64,000 nt of DNA from an uncultured Gammaproteobacteria bacterium (GCA_902553145.1 CACDKD010000001.1:153786-217785); one strand, 5' to 3'. Shown: positions 43,162 to 52,670, counted from the stretch's first letter. Translations and numbers: made by a program. Notes: a model not told the origin generated them from the sequence alone.

Positions 43162-44982
43162 ATGATGCCAGAATTGCCTGAAATACATGCCATCTTTGTA
43201 ATGGCGCTCACTGTTTTTGGAATCTATTTGTTTTCAAGAGATTGGATTTCTATCGAATCATCAAGCCTGACTATCTTGGCAATATTGGTGGCATCGTTTT
43301 ACCTTTTCCCCTATTCGTTCAATGGCAATTTGATTAATCCAATCGAATTATTTCTGACAAATTTTGGCAACGAGGCGCTCATTACAATTTGTCTGCTTCT
43401 GGCGATAGGAAAGGCAATCGAAATTAATCGATCACTTGAGCCACTGGTTGGATTCTTATCAAAATCATGGGTTAATCGCCCAAAACTATCTCTTCTTGGC
43501 GTGCTTCTATTTGGCGCTTTCTTCAGTGCATTCATCAATAACACTCCCATTGTTGTGATGTTGATTCCTGCATTGATTGCCGTGAGTGAGAATGCAAAGA
43601 TCAGCTCTTCAAGAGTACTTATGCCAATGGGAATGGCTACGATCATTGGTGGTATGGCCACAACAATAGGAACATCGACCAATCTGCTTGTTGTTGGAAT
43701 AGCAAATGATATGGGCCTTGAAACAATACAACTGTTTGATTTTGTTTTACCCGCACTGATTGCAGGCTTTTTCGGAATTTTATTTTTATGGTTAATTGCA
43801 CCCAATATGCTTCCAGACAGAACCCCGAGAGCTGAAAAAAAAGAAAATCGAGTTTTTGAAGCATCACTTTATGTCAATGAAGGAGGATTTTCTGATGGGA
43901 AAACACTTGCGGAAATTCAAGAAAAGGCGGGCGATGGATTCAATATAGAGAAGGTTAAGCGCTCCGAGTCTTTGTTCGTAGCCAAGATTCCGTCGGTGAT
44001 TTTTGAGGCAGGAGATCGCATTTATATCAAAGACTCACTCGAGAACCTTCAGCATTATCAAGAATTGCTTGATCTGAGTCTTTTTGAAGACGAACAAGGA
44101 CATGACGGAGACCTAGAACAAGATGAAGATAGCCGACTTGCAGAAGTGGTCATAACAGGGGGGTCTTTATTGGATCACATGTCACTGAATTCACAACATT
44201 TTACGACTCGATTCAATCTCATTCCTTTGGGCGTCCACTCCGGAGCAACAGGAGCAAGACTGACAGGAAACATCAGCTCGACAACTTTAAATCCAGGCGA
44301 TGTTGTTTTGGTTCAAGGCACATCCGAGGCAATAGGTAACTTAAAAAACAATAGCAATATGCTTGTGATAGAAAAAGATACGCTCGATCTTGCAGCCAAG
44401 CGATCTTTTTTCCCACTGTATATGATGCTAGGCGTTACGATGATGGCAGCAACGAGCCTTATGCCAATTTCTGTGGCAGCCATGATTGGGCTCTTGATCA
44501 TGTTGCTTGCAGGCACTTTGAGGTGGAGCGATGTTGGAAACTCAATGAATATTCCAGTCATCATGCTCATTGTTGCCAGCCTAAGCTTAGGTACTGCACT
44601 TGAAATCACTGGCGGCTCTGATTTCATTGCAAACTGGTTTGTTTATTTAACGGCCTCATTTCCGATGCCAGTGATGCTCAGTATTCTGATGTTGCTAATG
44701 GCACTTTTGACCAATGTGGTGTCAAACAATGCTGCAGCAGTTTTAGGAACACCCGTTGCGATCAATATCGCCATTCAATTGGGCGCTCCTATTGAGCCTT
44801 TTGTTCTGTCTGTATTGTTTGGTGCAAACATGAGCTTTGTTACACCGATTGGATATAAAACCAATTTACTAATAATGGGTGCAGGCGGCTATACATTCAA
44901 TGATTTTGTGAAATTGGGTTTGCCGCTCGCATTTATCATGTGGGTCGTGCTATCGATCACACTGCCAATCCTATATTTTTAG
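43162..44982 (+). CDS. SLC13-family permease with two TrkA-C domains
   Basis: A 606-residue sodium- or proton-coupled permease. Two transmembrane blocks, about 5-215 and 410-606, flank two RCK_C (TrkA-C) domains at roughly 225-295 and 320-395. NNTPIVVMLIPALIAVSE (near 125-142) and its repeat VVSNNAAAVLGTPVAINIA (near 515-533) are the substrate and ion hairpins of the DASS/CitT fold. Members move dicarboxylates, sulfate or similar anions, and this architecture is frequent among putative sulfate transporters. The substrate is unproven. It starts at ATG 43162 and is followed by the trp leader. Confidence 0.88.
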   Translation: MMPELPEIHAIFVMALTVFGIYLFSRDWISIESSSLTILAILVASFYLFPYSFNGNLINPIELFLTNFGNEALITICLLLAIGKAIEINRSLEPLVGFLSKSWVNRPKLSLLGVLLFGAFFSAFINNTPIVVMLIPALIAVSENAKISSSRVLMPMGMATIIGGMATTIGTSTNLLVVGIANDMGLETIQLFDFVLPALIAGFFGILFLWLIAPNMLPDRTPRAEKKENRVFEASLYVNEGGFSDGKTLAEIQEKAGDGFNIEKVKRSESLFVAKIPSVIFEAGDRIYIKDSLENLQHYQELLDLSLFEDEQGHDGDLEQDEDSRLAEVVITGGSLLDHMSLNSQHFTTRFNLIPLGVHSGATGARLTGNISSTTLNPGDVVLVQGTSEAIGNLKNNSNMLVIEKDTLDLAAKRSFFPLYMMLGVTMMAATSLMPISVAAMIGLLIMLLAGTLRWSDVGNSMNIPVIMLIVASLSLGTALEITGGSDFIANWFVYLTASFPMPVMLSILMLLMALLTNVVSNNAAAVLGTPVAINIAIQLGAPIEPFVLSVLFGANMSFVTPIGYKTNLLIMGAGGYTFNDFVKLGLPLAFIMWVVLSITLPILYF

Positions 44983-44984
44983 AA

Positions 44985-45021
44985 TTGTCATCTTGACGAT
45001 TCAACAATATAGAGACATACT
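44985..45021 (+). promoter_or_regulatory. trp operon promoter region
   Basis: Two overlapping hexamer pairs with 17-bp spacing are present: TTGTCA (44985-44990) with TATAGA (45008-45013), and TTGACG (44993-44998) with CATACT (45016-45021). The first would start RNA near 45020, the second near 45028. The leader ATG at 45032 would then be only 4 to 12 nt from the 5' end. No TrpR-type operator palindrome is evident. Confidence 0.55.
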
Positions 45022-45031
45022 TCTTTCAGTT

Positions 45032-45079
45032 ATGAATACAAGGATTTTAAATAACAGTAACTGGTGGCGTCTCTCCTAG
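45032..45079 (+). CDS. trpL: trp leader peptide with tandem Trp codons
   Basis: A 15-codon open frame reads MNTRILNNSNWWRLS and ends at TAG 45077-45079. The two Trp codons are 45062-45067, followed by Arg, as in the E. coli leader (GWWRTS). It lies between the promoter and the attenuator, 73 bp upstream of trpE. No good ribosome site precedes it, so initiation may be nearly leaderless. Stalling at the Trp codons would cover the first RNA arm and allow the antiterminator to form. Confidence 0.88.
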   Translation: MNTRILNNSNWWRLS

Positions 45080-45149
45080 GAGAGGGCAACTTGTCTCTAT
45101 TTGAAATCAAGGTTTACCCATCTCCTATTTAGGCGATGGGTTTTTTTTT
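45070..45149 (+). terminator. trp attenuator (1:2, 2:3 and terminator structures)
   Basis: Arms in order: CTCTC (45071-45075) pairs with GAGAG (45080-45084) as the 1:2 pause hairpin. AGGAGAGGG (45078-45086) can instead pair with CCCATCTCCT (45117-45126), with one bulged A, as the antiterminator. The terminator pairs ACCCATC (45116-45122) with GATGGGT (45135-45141), extended by CCT/AGG, and is followed by nine Ts (45141-45149). Mutually exclusive pairings plus the leader peptide make a complete translational attenuator. Confidence 0.88.
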
Positions 45150-45152
45150 GAA

Positions 45153-46547
45153 ATGAATAAATATTTTGACATTGAATTGAATGATGAAACACCCGCATCG
45201 GTGTTTATGAAGCTGCGTGATATTTCACCAACTTTTTTGTTGGAAAGTATTGAAAGAGGCGTGGATCAATCTAGGCATTCATTTTTAGGAATAGGTGCGT
45301 CTCAATCCATTCAAGTCAGAGAGGGAACTTACATTTTAAATGGGGAAGAAATAAGCAAGCCAAGTTCCCATAACGAAATGATGAATTTGTTCAGAAAGAC
45401 ACTCAAAGAGATTCCAGATTTAAAACCATCAATCGATGACATCCCATTTTCAGGAGGAATGGTTGGTTTCAGTTCATTTGATATGATTCGCCACTTTGAG
45501 AAATTACCAGTACCCGAAGGGAAGGACGGTATTTTAAGTCCCTCAGATTGCTCATATATTGCGCCGACATCATTGCTAATCTTTGATCATTTGGAAAATA
45601 AGATGGCTCTGCTTCATTGCGGCAATGAGGAGGAAAGAATAAGTTTAAGGGATGAAATCCTATCCCTGCTCAGCAAGGAGATCACTCAAAGTCAAAAAAA
45701 GAAAAGATACTCAGAACCAATAGCAAACATCAAAAAAGAAATCTTTTACGATGCTGTTGAAAAAGCAAAACACCATATCTTTGAGGGAGACATTTTTCAA
45801 ATCGTTTTATCCATTGCATTTTCTGGCAGTTATGATCTTGATCCATTTGATGTTTATCGAGCAATGCGTTTAATTAATCCATCCCCTTATATGTTCTATT
45901 GTGAGTCAGACGGACTGAAGATTGCAGGTTCTTCTCCTGAGGCTCTGGTTAGACTGGGTGGCAATAAAGCATCTCTTAGACCGATCGCAGGAACCAGGCC
46001 AAGAGGAAAGGATTCAGAAGAAGACCAGTCGCATAGAGAATCACTCCTCGCGGACGAAAAAGAGATTGCAGAGCATATTATGTTGGTTGATCTTGCACGC
46101 AATGATCTTGGACGAGTTGCAAAGCATGGATCAATTGAAGTGAAACCATACCAATCGATCGAATACTATAGCCACGTCATGCATATAGTCAGCGGTGTTC
46201 AAGGCCATTTAGAAGAAGAAAAAGATGCCTTTGATTTATTTGCCGCTGCCTTTCCTGCAGGAACATTGGTTGGCGCCCCAAAGGTCAGAGCAATGGAATT
46301 GATCGATGAAATTGAACCTCAGCTGAGAGGCATTTACGGAGGCACGGTGGGTTATTTTTCCAAGAATGGAGACATGGATCAGGCAATCGCAATTCGAACA
46401 ATTGTTTTTTCTGATCAAACATACTGCTTTCAAGCCGGAGCCGGAATCGTGGCTGACAGTTTGCCTAAGAATGAATACAAAGAAGTCTTGGCAAAAAGTC
46501 AGATTCTGCGAACAGCACTAAAAATGGTTAAAGAGGGAGAGTTATGA
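45153..46547 (+). CDS. trpE: Anthranilate synthase component I
   Basis: Makes anthranilate from chorismate with ammonia delivered by TrpG. It has 464 residues. LLES (29-32) is the Trp feedback-binding motif, so the enzyme should be end-product inhibited. The C-terminal chorismate domain shows IFQIVLSIAFSG, PSPYMFY, GSSPEALVRL, IAGTRPRG, HIMLVDLARNDLGRV and the FPAGTLVGAPKVRAMELI segment. The ATG is only 3 nt after the attenuator T-run and has no ribosome site outside the terminator stem. It overlaps trpG by 4 nt. Confidence 0.97.
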   Translation: MNKYFDIELNDETPASVFMKLRDISPTFLLESIERGVDQSRHSFLGIGASQSIQVREGTYILNGEEISKPSSHNEMMNLFRKTLKEIPDLKPSIDDIPFSGGMVGFSSFDMIRHFEKLPVPEGKDGILSPSDCSYIAPTSLLIFDHLENKMALLHCGNEEERISLRDEILSLLSKEITQSQKKKRYSEPIANIKKEIFYDAVEKAKHHIFEGDIFQIVLSIAFSGSYDLDPFDVYRAMRLINPSPYMFYCESDGLKIAGSSPEALVRLGGNKASLRPIAGTRPRGKDSEEDQSHRESLLADEKEIAEHIMLVDLARNDLGRVAKHGSIEVKPYQSIEYYSHVMHIVSGVQGHLEEEKDAFDLFAAAFPAGTLVGAPKVRAMELIDEIEPQLRGIYGGTVGYFSKNGDMDQAIAIRTIVFSDQTYCFQAGAGIVADSLPKNEYKEVLAKSQILRTALKMVKEGEL

Positions 46548-47137
46548 GAAAAGTTCTGATGATTGATAACTTTGATTCTTTTACTTACAACCTGGTTCAG
46601 GGGTTTGCCTCTCTTGGAAGTGAAGTTGCAGTGTACAGAAACAATGCCATCACCGTTGATGAGGCGAAAGCTTTGGCACCGGATTTTCTTGTTGTATCAC
46701 CAGGACCTGGAAGACCAAAAGATGCTGGCATTTCTATGGACATGATCGAAGCATTTGCTCCCTCTATTCCAACTCTTGGGGTATGTTTGGGTCATCAATG
46801 CATTGTCGAGGTTTTCGGAGGCAAGATCACATATGCAGAAGAACTCATGCATGGAAAAACCTCGGAAATCATCCATGATGAACAAACTATTTTTGAAAAC
46901 ATCGAAACACCAATGACTGCAGGCCGATACCATTCCCTATCTGCAAATGAAGAACATTTGCCAGAGGAGCTTTCGGTGAGTGCAAAAACCCAATCTGGTG
47001 AAATAATGGCAGTGAGACATATCGTTTACAAAACCGAAGGGGTTCAGTTTCATCCTGAGAGCATAATGACATCTGAAGGAATGCGTTTGATGGAGAATTT
47101 TTTGAATATAAAAACCGGGGGACGACATGATTCATGA
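46544..47137 (+). CDS. trpG: Anthranilate synthase glutamine amidotransferase
   Basis: 197 residues of a class I glutamine amidotransferase. The nucleophile cysteine is in LGVCLGHQCI (78-87), the oxyanion strand is SPGPGRPKDAG, and the His-Glu pair is in VQFHPESIMTSEG. It is a stand-alone trpG rather than the trpG-trpD fusion of enteric bacteria. It may also serve para-aminobenzoate synthase. It overlaps trpD by 11 nt. Confidence 0.96.
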   Translation: MRKVLMIDNFDSFTYNLVQGFASLGSEVAVYRNNAITVDEAKALAPDFLVVSPGPGRPKDAGISMDMIEAFAPSIPTLGVCLGHQCIVEVFGGKITYAEELMHGKTSEIIHDEQTIFENIETPMTAGRYHSLSANEEHLPEELSVSAKTQSGEIMAVRHIVYKTEGVQFHPESIMTSEGMRLMENFLNIKTGGRHDS

Positions 47138-48146
47138 TTTAAAAGATTTTTTAGCTCAACTTCTAAATGGTCAAGACCTAACAGAAGATCAATCTGAAGA
47201 ATTGATGACAGCTCTAGCAGCAGGCTCTGTTGAACCAGCATTGGCAGGAGCTTTATTGGTCTGTTTAAGAATGAAAGGCGAGTCAGCTGAGGAAGTAAGA
47301 GGCTTTGCCAATGGCATGCGTAAGGCGGCCAAAGAAGTTGTGCTGGAGAACTCTTCAGAGCTTATCGATATTGTGGGAACAGGTGGAGACGGTTCGCACA
47401 GCTTTAATATATCAACAGGCGCAGCATTGCTGAGTGCTGCTTGTGGACTTAAAGTTGCAAAACATGGCAATCGATCAGTCTCAAGCAAATCCGGAAGCGC
47501 TGATTTACTCGAGTTTCTTGGTTATCGCTTTCCAATGAATGCAGATGGCGTCAAAGCACAAATAAAGAAAAACGGGTTTAGCTTTTTATTTGCCCCAAAC
47601 TTTCATCCAGCAATGAAACATATTGCGCCTATAAGACAAGCTTTAAAGGCAAGAACTGTTTTCAATATCCTTGGACCACTTACAAATCCAGCCAACCCAT
47701 CTTTTTATCTGCTCGGTGCATTTAGTTCTAAAATGGCATCACTGATGGCGTCTAGTTTGAGTGGTATGGACATGAACCGTGCATTTGTAATCCACGGATT
47801 AAATGGTTGGGATGAGCCAACACCGGCTTCTAATTTTGAACTATTCGATGTGAGAGAGGGTTCAATTTCTCACACAATCATTGATCCGTCTGAATATGGA
47901 ATTAAGAAATGCAAAGAGGAGGATCTGAAGGGGGGGACATCCGAAGTGAATGCCGAGGCACTGTTAAAAGTTTTTGAGGGCAAAGACAAAAGCGCTCATG
48001 AAGACGCATTGATTTTAAATGCCGGTTTAGCTCTTCAAGTTTCAGGTGAAGCAAAAGAGCTGAGAGATGGCATAGAAATTGCAAAAGAAACAATTAAGAG
48101 CGGCAAAGCAGAAGACTTTCTATCAAGCTTGAGGAACAATGAGTAA
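47127..48146 (+). CDS. trpD: Anthranilate phosphoribosyltransferase
   Basis: Transfers the phosphoribosyl group from PRPP to anthranilate. It has 339 residues. GTGGDGSHSFNIST (84-97) binds PRPP, KHGNRSVSSKSGSADLLE follows, and NILGPLTNPANP is conserved. The start at ATG 47127 overlaps trpG by 11 nt and trpC by 8 nt at the other end, so the operon is tightly coupled. Confidence 0.97.
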   Translation: MIHDLKDFLAQLLNGQDLTEDQSEELMTALAAGSVEPALAGALLVCLRMKGESAEEVRGFANGMRKAAKEVVLENSSELIDIVGTGGDGSHSFNISTGAALLSAACGLKVAKHGNRSVSSKSGSADLLEFLGYRFPMNADGVKAQIKKNGFSFLFAPNFHPAMKHIAPIRQALKARTVFNILGPLTNPANPSFYLLGAFSSKMASLMASSLSGMDMNRAFVIHGLNGWDEPTPASNFELFDVREGSISHTIIDPSEYGIKKCKEEDLKGGTSEVNAEALLKVFEGKDKSAHEDALILNAGLALQVSGEAKELRDGIEIAKETIKSGKAEDFLSSLRNNE

Positions 48147-48963
48147 ACAGAAAAATAATTTTCTTCAAGCAATGGCTCTTTCAAGCATGAAAAGGCTTGA
48201 GAAAAATAAAGCCAATCAGTCCGAAAAAAGTCTCCTTAAGGCTTGTGAAGGAATTAAAAGGAAGCCTTTCGTCGAATTTCAATCGGGGTTTGTTTTCATT
48301 ACCGAGATAAAAAAATCCTCACCATCTTTGGGCCAGATATCAAAACCAGAATTTAATCTTTTTGAACAAGCCGAGGCTTATGCCAAGACTGGTTCAAATG
48401 TGATTTCTGTACTTACCGAACCATCAAAATTCAATGGCTCCTTGCAAGATTTAAATGATATTTCAAAAAGGTTCTCCGAAACCCCCACTATGCGAAAAGA
48501 CTTTTTGGTTGAGCCCTATCAAGTTTCTGAAGCCTTTTTAAATGGTGCAGGCGGCGTTCTTTTAATACTAGCCATGCTAAGCGATAGAATGCTTAAAATG
48601 ATGATTGAGCGTGCAATTAAGCATGAAATGTTTGTTCTTTTAGAGGCTTTTGATGAAGTGGATATGCAGCGCTCCAAAACCATCGTTTCGGAATTTGGCC
48701 TTCACAGCTCAAACATTCTCCTTGGTGTCAACTGCAGGGATCTAAGAACATTGGATGTCAACTTCTCAAGATTTGAGAATCTTTCCAGCTTAATTCCAGA
48801 GGATGTTGTTTGCATCGCCGAAAGCGGAATCACTGGAGCTTCTGAAATAGAGGTTTTATCAAATCTTGGTTACTCGGGCGCACTGATTGGAACGGCTCTG
48901 ATGCAGTCAGAAACTCCGGATCAATTATTAAAGGAGATGATGGCGGCATCGTCGGAAAAATAA
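48139..48963 (+). CDS. trpC: Indole-3-glycerol phosphate synthase
   Basis: 274 residues in a TIM barrel. ITEIKKSSPSLG (near 54-65, catalytic lysine), TRKDF-like MRKDFLVEPYQ (near 117-127), LLGVNCRDLRTLDVNF and IAESGIT are present in order. It is a separate gene here, in contrast to the TrpC-TrpF fusion of E. coli, and it ends at the base before trpF begins. Confidence 0.97.
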   Translation: MSKQKNNFLQAMALSSMKRLEKNKANQSEKSLLKACEGIKRKPFVEFQSGFVFITEIKKSSPSLGQISKPEFNLFEQAEAYAKTGSNVISVLTEPSKFNGSLQDLNDISKRFSETPTMRKDFLVEPYQVSEAFLNGAGGVLLILAMLSDRMLKMMIERAIKHEMFVLLEAFDEVDMQRSKTIVSEFGLHSSNILLGVNCRDLRTLDVNFSRFENLSSLIPEDVVCIAESGITGASEIEVLSNLGYSGALIGTALMQSETPDQLLKEMMAASSEK

Positions 48964-49575
48964 ATGAAAACATTGATCAAAATATGCGGCATCAAAAGAT
49001 TGGATGACTTGGAGTGTGCCATACAGAATGGAGCAGATTTAATCGGGTTTGTTTTTGTAAAGTCTTCTCCGAGATATATCGAACCAAGCTCGGTTACCAA
49101 CTTATTGCAATCGGTACCTGAAAAGATAAAAACGGTTGCAGTTATGCAGCATGCAACACAAAACGATCTCGACTCTATACTAGATGCTTTTAAACCCAGA
49201 TATATTCAAACGGATGCCGATGATTTCTTATCGCTTGATTTGCCAAGCAATATTAAAAAAATTAGGGTTTATCGCGAGCAAGAGGATTTTGATTTATCGA
49301 GTATCGATGATGAATCGCTGGCGCTACTGGAGGGCCCAATCAGTGGTTCAGGCCAAATGGTCAATAAAGAATTCTTGAAGAAAGCATGCAAAAGAAAAAG
49401 ACTTCTGATCGCTGGAGGGCTCTCTCCTGAAAATATCCATAGTATCTTAAAAGAAGTGAAACCATATGGTGTGGATGTCAGTAGCGGAGTTGAAAGCAGC
49501 AGGGGAAATAAAAGTAAGGAAAAAATTATTCAATTCAATAAAATTGTGCGTACATTTGATGAGTCAAAACAATGA
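48964..49575 (+). CDS. trpF: Phosphoribosylanthranilate isomerase
   Basis: 203 residues. The catalytic cysteine is in IKICGIKR (5-12), FVFVKSSPRYI follows, and the phosphate-binding and catalytic aspartate region reads YGVDVSSGVE. The order trpC-trpF-trpB-trpA is retained with unfused genes. It overlaps trpB by 4 nt (ATGA). Confidence 0.95.
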   Translation: MKTLIKICGIKRLDDLECAIQNGADLIGFVFVKSSPRYIEPSSVTNLLQSVPEKIKTVAVMQHATQNDLDSILDAFKPRYIQTDADDFLSLDLPSNIKKIRVYREQEDFDLSSIDDESLALLEGPISGSGQMVNKEFLKKACKRKRLLIAGGLSPENIHSILKEVKPYGVDVSSGVESSRGNKSKEKIIQFNKIVRTFDESKQ

Positions 49576-50792
49576 AAAATAAAGATCAAAATCTATTAAG
49601 GGCATTACTCGATGGTGAGCTTCCTGATGAATCAGGAAGGTTCGGCAGTTTTGGAGGTCAATATGCACCCGAAACTCTAATGCCGGCTTTAAAAAAGCTA
49701 GAAAAAAACATCAAGATATTTTTGAATGACGAGGTATTCCAAGAAGAGTTCATAAATGAGCTGAACAGTTGGGCAGGTCGACCAACTGCACTTACGTATG
49801 CAAGCCAATTGAGTAAAAGGTGGGGAGTTGAGGTTTTTCTTAAAAGGGAAGATTTGACTCACACAGGTGCTCACAAGATCAACAATGCGCTTGGTCAAGC
49901 CATGCTTGCTAAGAAGTTGGGCGTGAAAAGGATTGTTGCAGAAACTGGCGCTGGCCAACACGGGGTGGCTTCAGCCGCAGCTTGTGCAAGACTGGGCCTT
50001 CCATGCACAGTTTACATGGGAGCAATAGATATTGAGCGACAAGCTCCAAATGTAGATCGCATGAAGCAATTGGGCACCGAAGTCATTTCTGTAATGAGCG
50101 GAGATCAAACCTTGAGAGCGGCCATCGATGAAGCATTCAGGGACTGGGTGTCTGACCCTGAAAATACACATTATATAATTGGTTCCGTTGTGGGTCCTCA
50201 TCCGTTCCCTTATTTGGTTAGGGAAATGCAGTCCATCATAGGCAAGGAGGCAAGACAACAAATGTTGGATGTTGGGGAAAATCTCCCGGATGCAGTGTTT
50301 GCTTGTGTTGGCGGTGGATCAAATGCAATCGGATTGTTTCATGCTTTTCTAGGAGATAAAGAAGTGGAGCTATTCGGAATAGAGGCAGGGGGAAGAAGCG
50401 ATGATTTGGGAGAGAATGCCGCAACACTTGCTTCAGGAAAACCAGGGATCCTTCATGGAACTTATTCCATGTTATTGCACGATGATAATGGGTTAATTCA
50501 AGAGACACATTCAGTTTCAGCTGGTCTTGACTATCCAGGTGTTGGTCCGGAGCACGCATTCTTGCAATCGATAAACCGAGTAAAATATACATCGGCAAGA
50601 GATGATGAAGCCTTGGAATTATTGAGAGAGGTTTGTGAACACGAAGGAATATTGCCTGCCATTGAAAGCTCTCATGCTTTTGTTGAGGCAAGAAAATGGG
50701 CCAGAGGAAACCAAGGAAAGCGAATATTAATTGGACTTTCTGGACGTGGCGATAAGGACATGCCAACTCTCAGCAAATTAATGAATGAATGA
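49572..50792 (+). CDS. trpB: Tryptophan synthase beta subunit
   Basis: A PLP enzyme joining indole and serine. It has 406 residues. GRFGSFGGQYAPETLMPAL is the N-terminal signature, KREDLTHTGAHKINNALG holds the PLP lysine 102, and the phosphate-binding GGGSNAIG lies near 242-249. GAGQHGVASA is also conserved. It is the TrpB1 type that partners with TrpA, which follows with an 8-nt overlap. Confidence 0.98.
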   Translation: MKNKDQNLLRALLDGELPDESGRFGSFGGQYAPETLMPALKKLEKNIKIFLNDEVFQEEFINELNSWAGRPTALTYASQLSKRWGVEVFLKREDLTHTGAHKINNALGQAMLAKKLGVKRIVAETGAGQHGVASAAACARLGLPCTVYMGAIDIERQAPNVDRMKQLGTEVISVMSGDQTLRAAIDEAFRDWVSDPENTHYIIGSVVGPHPFPYLVREMQSIIGKEARQQMLDVGENLPDAVFACVGGGSNAIGLFHAFLGDKEVELFGIEAGGRSDDLGENAATLASGKPGILHGTYSMLLHDDNGLIQETHSVSAGLDYPGVGPEHAFLQSINRVKYTSARDDEALELLREVCEHEGILPAIESSHAFVEARKWARGNQGKRILIGLSGRGDKDMPTLSKLMNE

Positions 50793-51558
50793 TCAAATGA
50801 TAGGCGGAAAATATATTGAGAAAAAAATAAGGGCTCCGAAAGCAGGGGGACCTGCGATTATCCCATTCATTACTGCAGGGTATCCAAACACTGAGGACTT
50901 CAAGCAAACACTCCATGAAATTGCAAAAAAAGCTGATGTGATTGAAATTGGCGTTCCATTTTCTGATCCCATGGCAGACGGGGTTACAATCCAGAGATCA
51001 AGTCATCTTGCAATAGAAAATGGAGTGACACTTACTTGGATCTTCGATCAGCTAAGAGAAATTAAATTAGACACCCCAATCGTTTTGATGAGCTATTTAA
51101 ATCCACTTTATGTATTTGGCATGAAAGAGCTTGTTGAAGCTTCAATCGCATCTGGCGTGGATGGTTTTATTGTTCCTGACTTGCCAATTGAGGAAAGCAA
51201 AGAACTCAATGAGCAATTGATGGATGCTGGCCTTGCTTTAATTCAATTGGTTACGCCGGCGACACCACTGGATAGGATCGAATTGATTGCTAATCAAAGT
51301 ACAGGATTTATATATGCTGTCACTGTCAAGGGAGTTACAGGCGGAGAAGATGCTTTATCTGCAGATGTAACAGACTACCTGAAGCAGGTTCAAGAGATCT
51401 CTAGAATACCCGTTTGTGCTGGATTTGGCATTAGAGAAAAGTCTGATGTAGAAATGATTGCCGATTATATTGATGGGGTCATTGTTGGTTCTGCAATTGT
51501 AGAAACAATTGAAAAGGGAAACAGCCCAACGGAATTCTTAGATCAACTTAAAAATTAA
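50785..51558 (+). CDS. trpA: Tryptophan synthase alpha subunit
   Basis: Cleaves indole-3-glycerol phosphate. It has 257 residues. Catalytic Glu54 and Asp65 are in EIGVPFSDPMADG, the FIVPDLPIEE loop is at about 135-144, and GVTGGEDAL and GFGIREKSDVE are conserved. It is the final gene of the trp operon; its stop overlaps that of the convergent sulfotransferase by 4 bp and no terminator hairpin is visible there. Confidence 0.97.
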   Translation: MNDQMIGGKYIEKKIRAPKAGGPAIIPFITAGYPNTEDFKQTLHEIAKKADVIEIGVPFSDPMADGVTIQRSSHLAIENGVTLTWIFDQLREIKLDTPIVLMSYLNPLYVFGMKELVEASIASGVDGFIVPDLPIEESKELNEQLMDAGLALIQLVTPATPLDRIELIANQSTGFIYAVTVKGVTGGEDALSADVTDYLKQVQEISRIPVCAGFGIREKSDVEMIADYIDGVIVGSAIVETIEKGNSPTEFLDQLKN

Positions 51559-52658
51559 AGGTCGAAATAAGAAATATATTTTTTAAATCTAGTTTCAACC
51601 TCTCCAGAAGCCCTAAAGAAATCTTTATAGGAATAAGAATGGCCTTCTTTTGATTTTTTACTTTTGATCCGTGCCGCTATTTTCTTTTCAAACCCTTCAT
51701 CCACTTTAATTGGGAATTTTTCAAATATACTATGGACACTCTTAATAGGCTCATCAATCAGCTCATCAAATTTTATGTCGATCACTCGATCTTGTGGAAT
51801 CAGCTCACGACTATTTAAAAGTTTCTCACTTGCTTGTTGCCAGTATGAAAGCATTTGTTCACCCACCAGAAGCGGATCGACATGATCCGAGTAGCCAAGC
51901 CTGAGATTGTAGGCAAGATTGCTGATTGATGGCATGCAGAATTTAGGATTTCGGTGTATAAAAATAAATCGAGCTTTCGGATAACAGTTACGAATTTCTT
52001 CTATGTGTTCTATGTGGCATGGATCCTTTAAGAGCCACATTATTTCATCCTCTTCAGTGGATAATGCATTCAGAAAAATTTGATGAACTCTGAATGAAGA
52101 TTTAAATGAAGAATCCGAGATGAACTTAAGGTAGTTAGGCAAATTTGCTGAATAAGCAAAGCTGATGCTTTTAAGATCGTATGCCGTGATCAGCTGACAC
52201 TCCTCTGGGTAAGACTGATGCATTGGATGAATATTTGCCAGTTGAGGTACCAGGCGATTGATGCTGAAAAGCTCAATTTGAGTTCTTATTTTCTTTACTA
52301 AGATTTGAATTTTGTTTTTTGCAACTGAGTTTGCTTGAAATATTTCCCAAGTAAATGGACTTCTCAAATATGAATGAGCATGCAATAAATCGAATAAGAA
52401 ACTAGTTCCTGATCGAGGCAACCCAGTAATAAAAATAGGACCATCCTTATTAAAAGGGCGGATGTTTTTGCTCATCATTTCCATGGACAATCTGGTATCG
52501 AGCCTCTTTGTCAGACCTTTATGGACCAGAAATTTCCCCAAGTCATTCAGTCTCGCATGATTTTGATAATCACCGACCAGAACATCCAATGCGTTTTGAA
52601 TGCTTGGGTCTAAGCTGAGAAGATCAGCGTCAATGGCTAATTTTTCTAAGTTTTGCAA
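51555..52658 (-). CDS. Sulfotransferase-family protein
   Basis: 367 residues. The PAPS phosphosulfate-binding loop is FITGLPRSGTSFLFDLL (76-92), and the 3'-phosphate-binding region corresponds to FIFIHRNPKFCMPSI (about 232-246). The N-terminal 70 residues are helical and lack a recognised domain. This bacterial group is often annotated as sulfotransferase family protein without a known acceptor. It is 12 bp downstream of ubiB on the same strand, possibly co-transcribed. Confidence 0.82.
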   Translation of the reverse strand: MQNLEKLAIDADLLSLDPSIQNALDVLVGDYQNHARLNDLGKFLVHKGLTKRLDTRLSMEMMSKNIRPFNKDGPIFITGLPRSGTSFLFDLLHAHSYLRSPFTWEIFQANSVAKNKIQILVKKIRTQIELFSINRLVPQLANIHPMHQSYPEECQLITAYDLKSISFAYSANLPNYLKFISDSSFKSSFRVHQIFLNALSTEEDEIMWLLKDPCHIEHIEEIRNCYPKARFIFIHRNPKFCMPSISNLAYNLRLGYSDHVDPLLVGEQMLSYWQQASEKLLNSRELIPQDRVIDIKFDELIDEPIKSVHSIFEKFPIKVDEGFEKKIAARIKSKKSKEGHSYSYKDFFRASGEVETRFKKYISYFDL

Positions 52659-52670
52659 AACAACCTGAGA

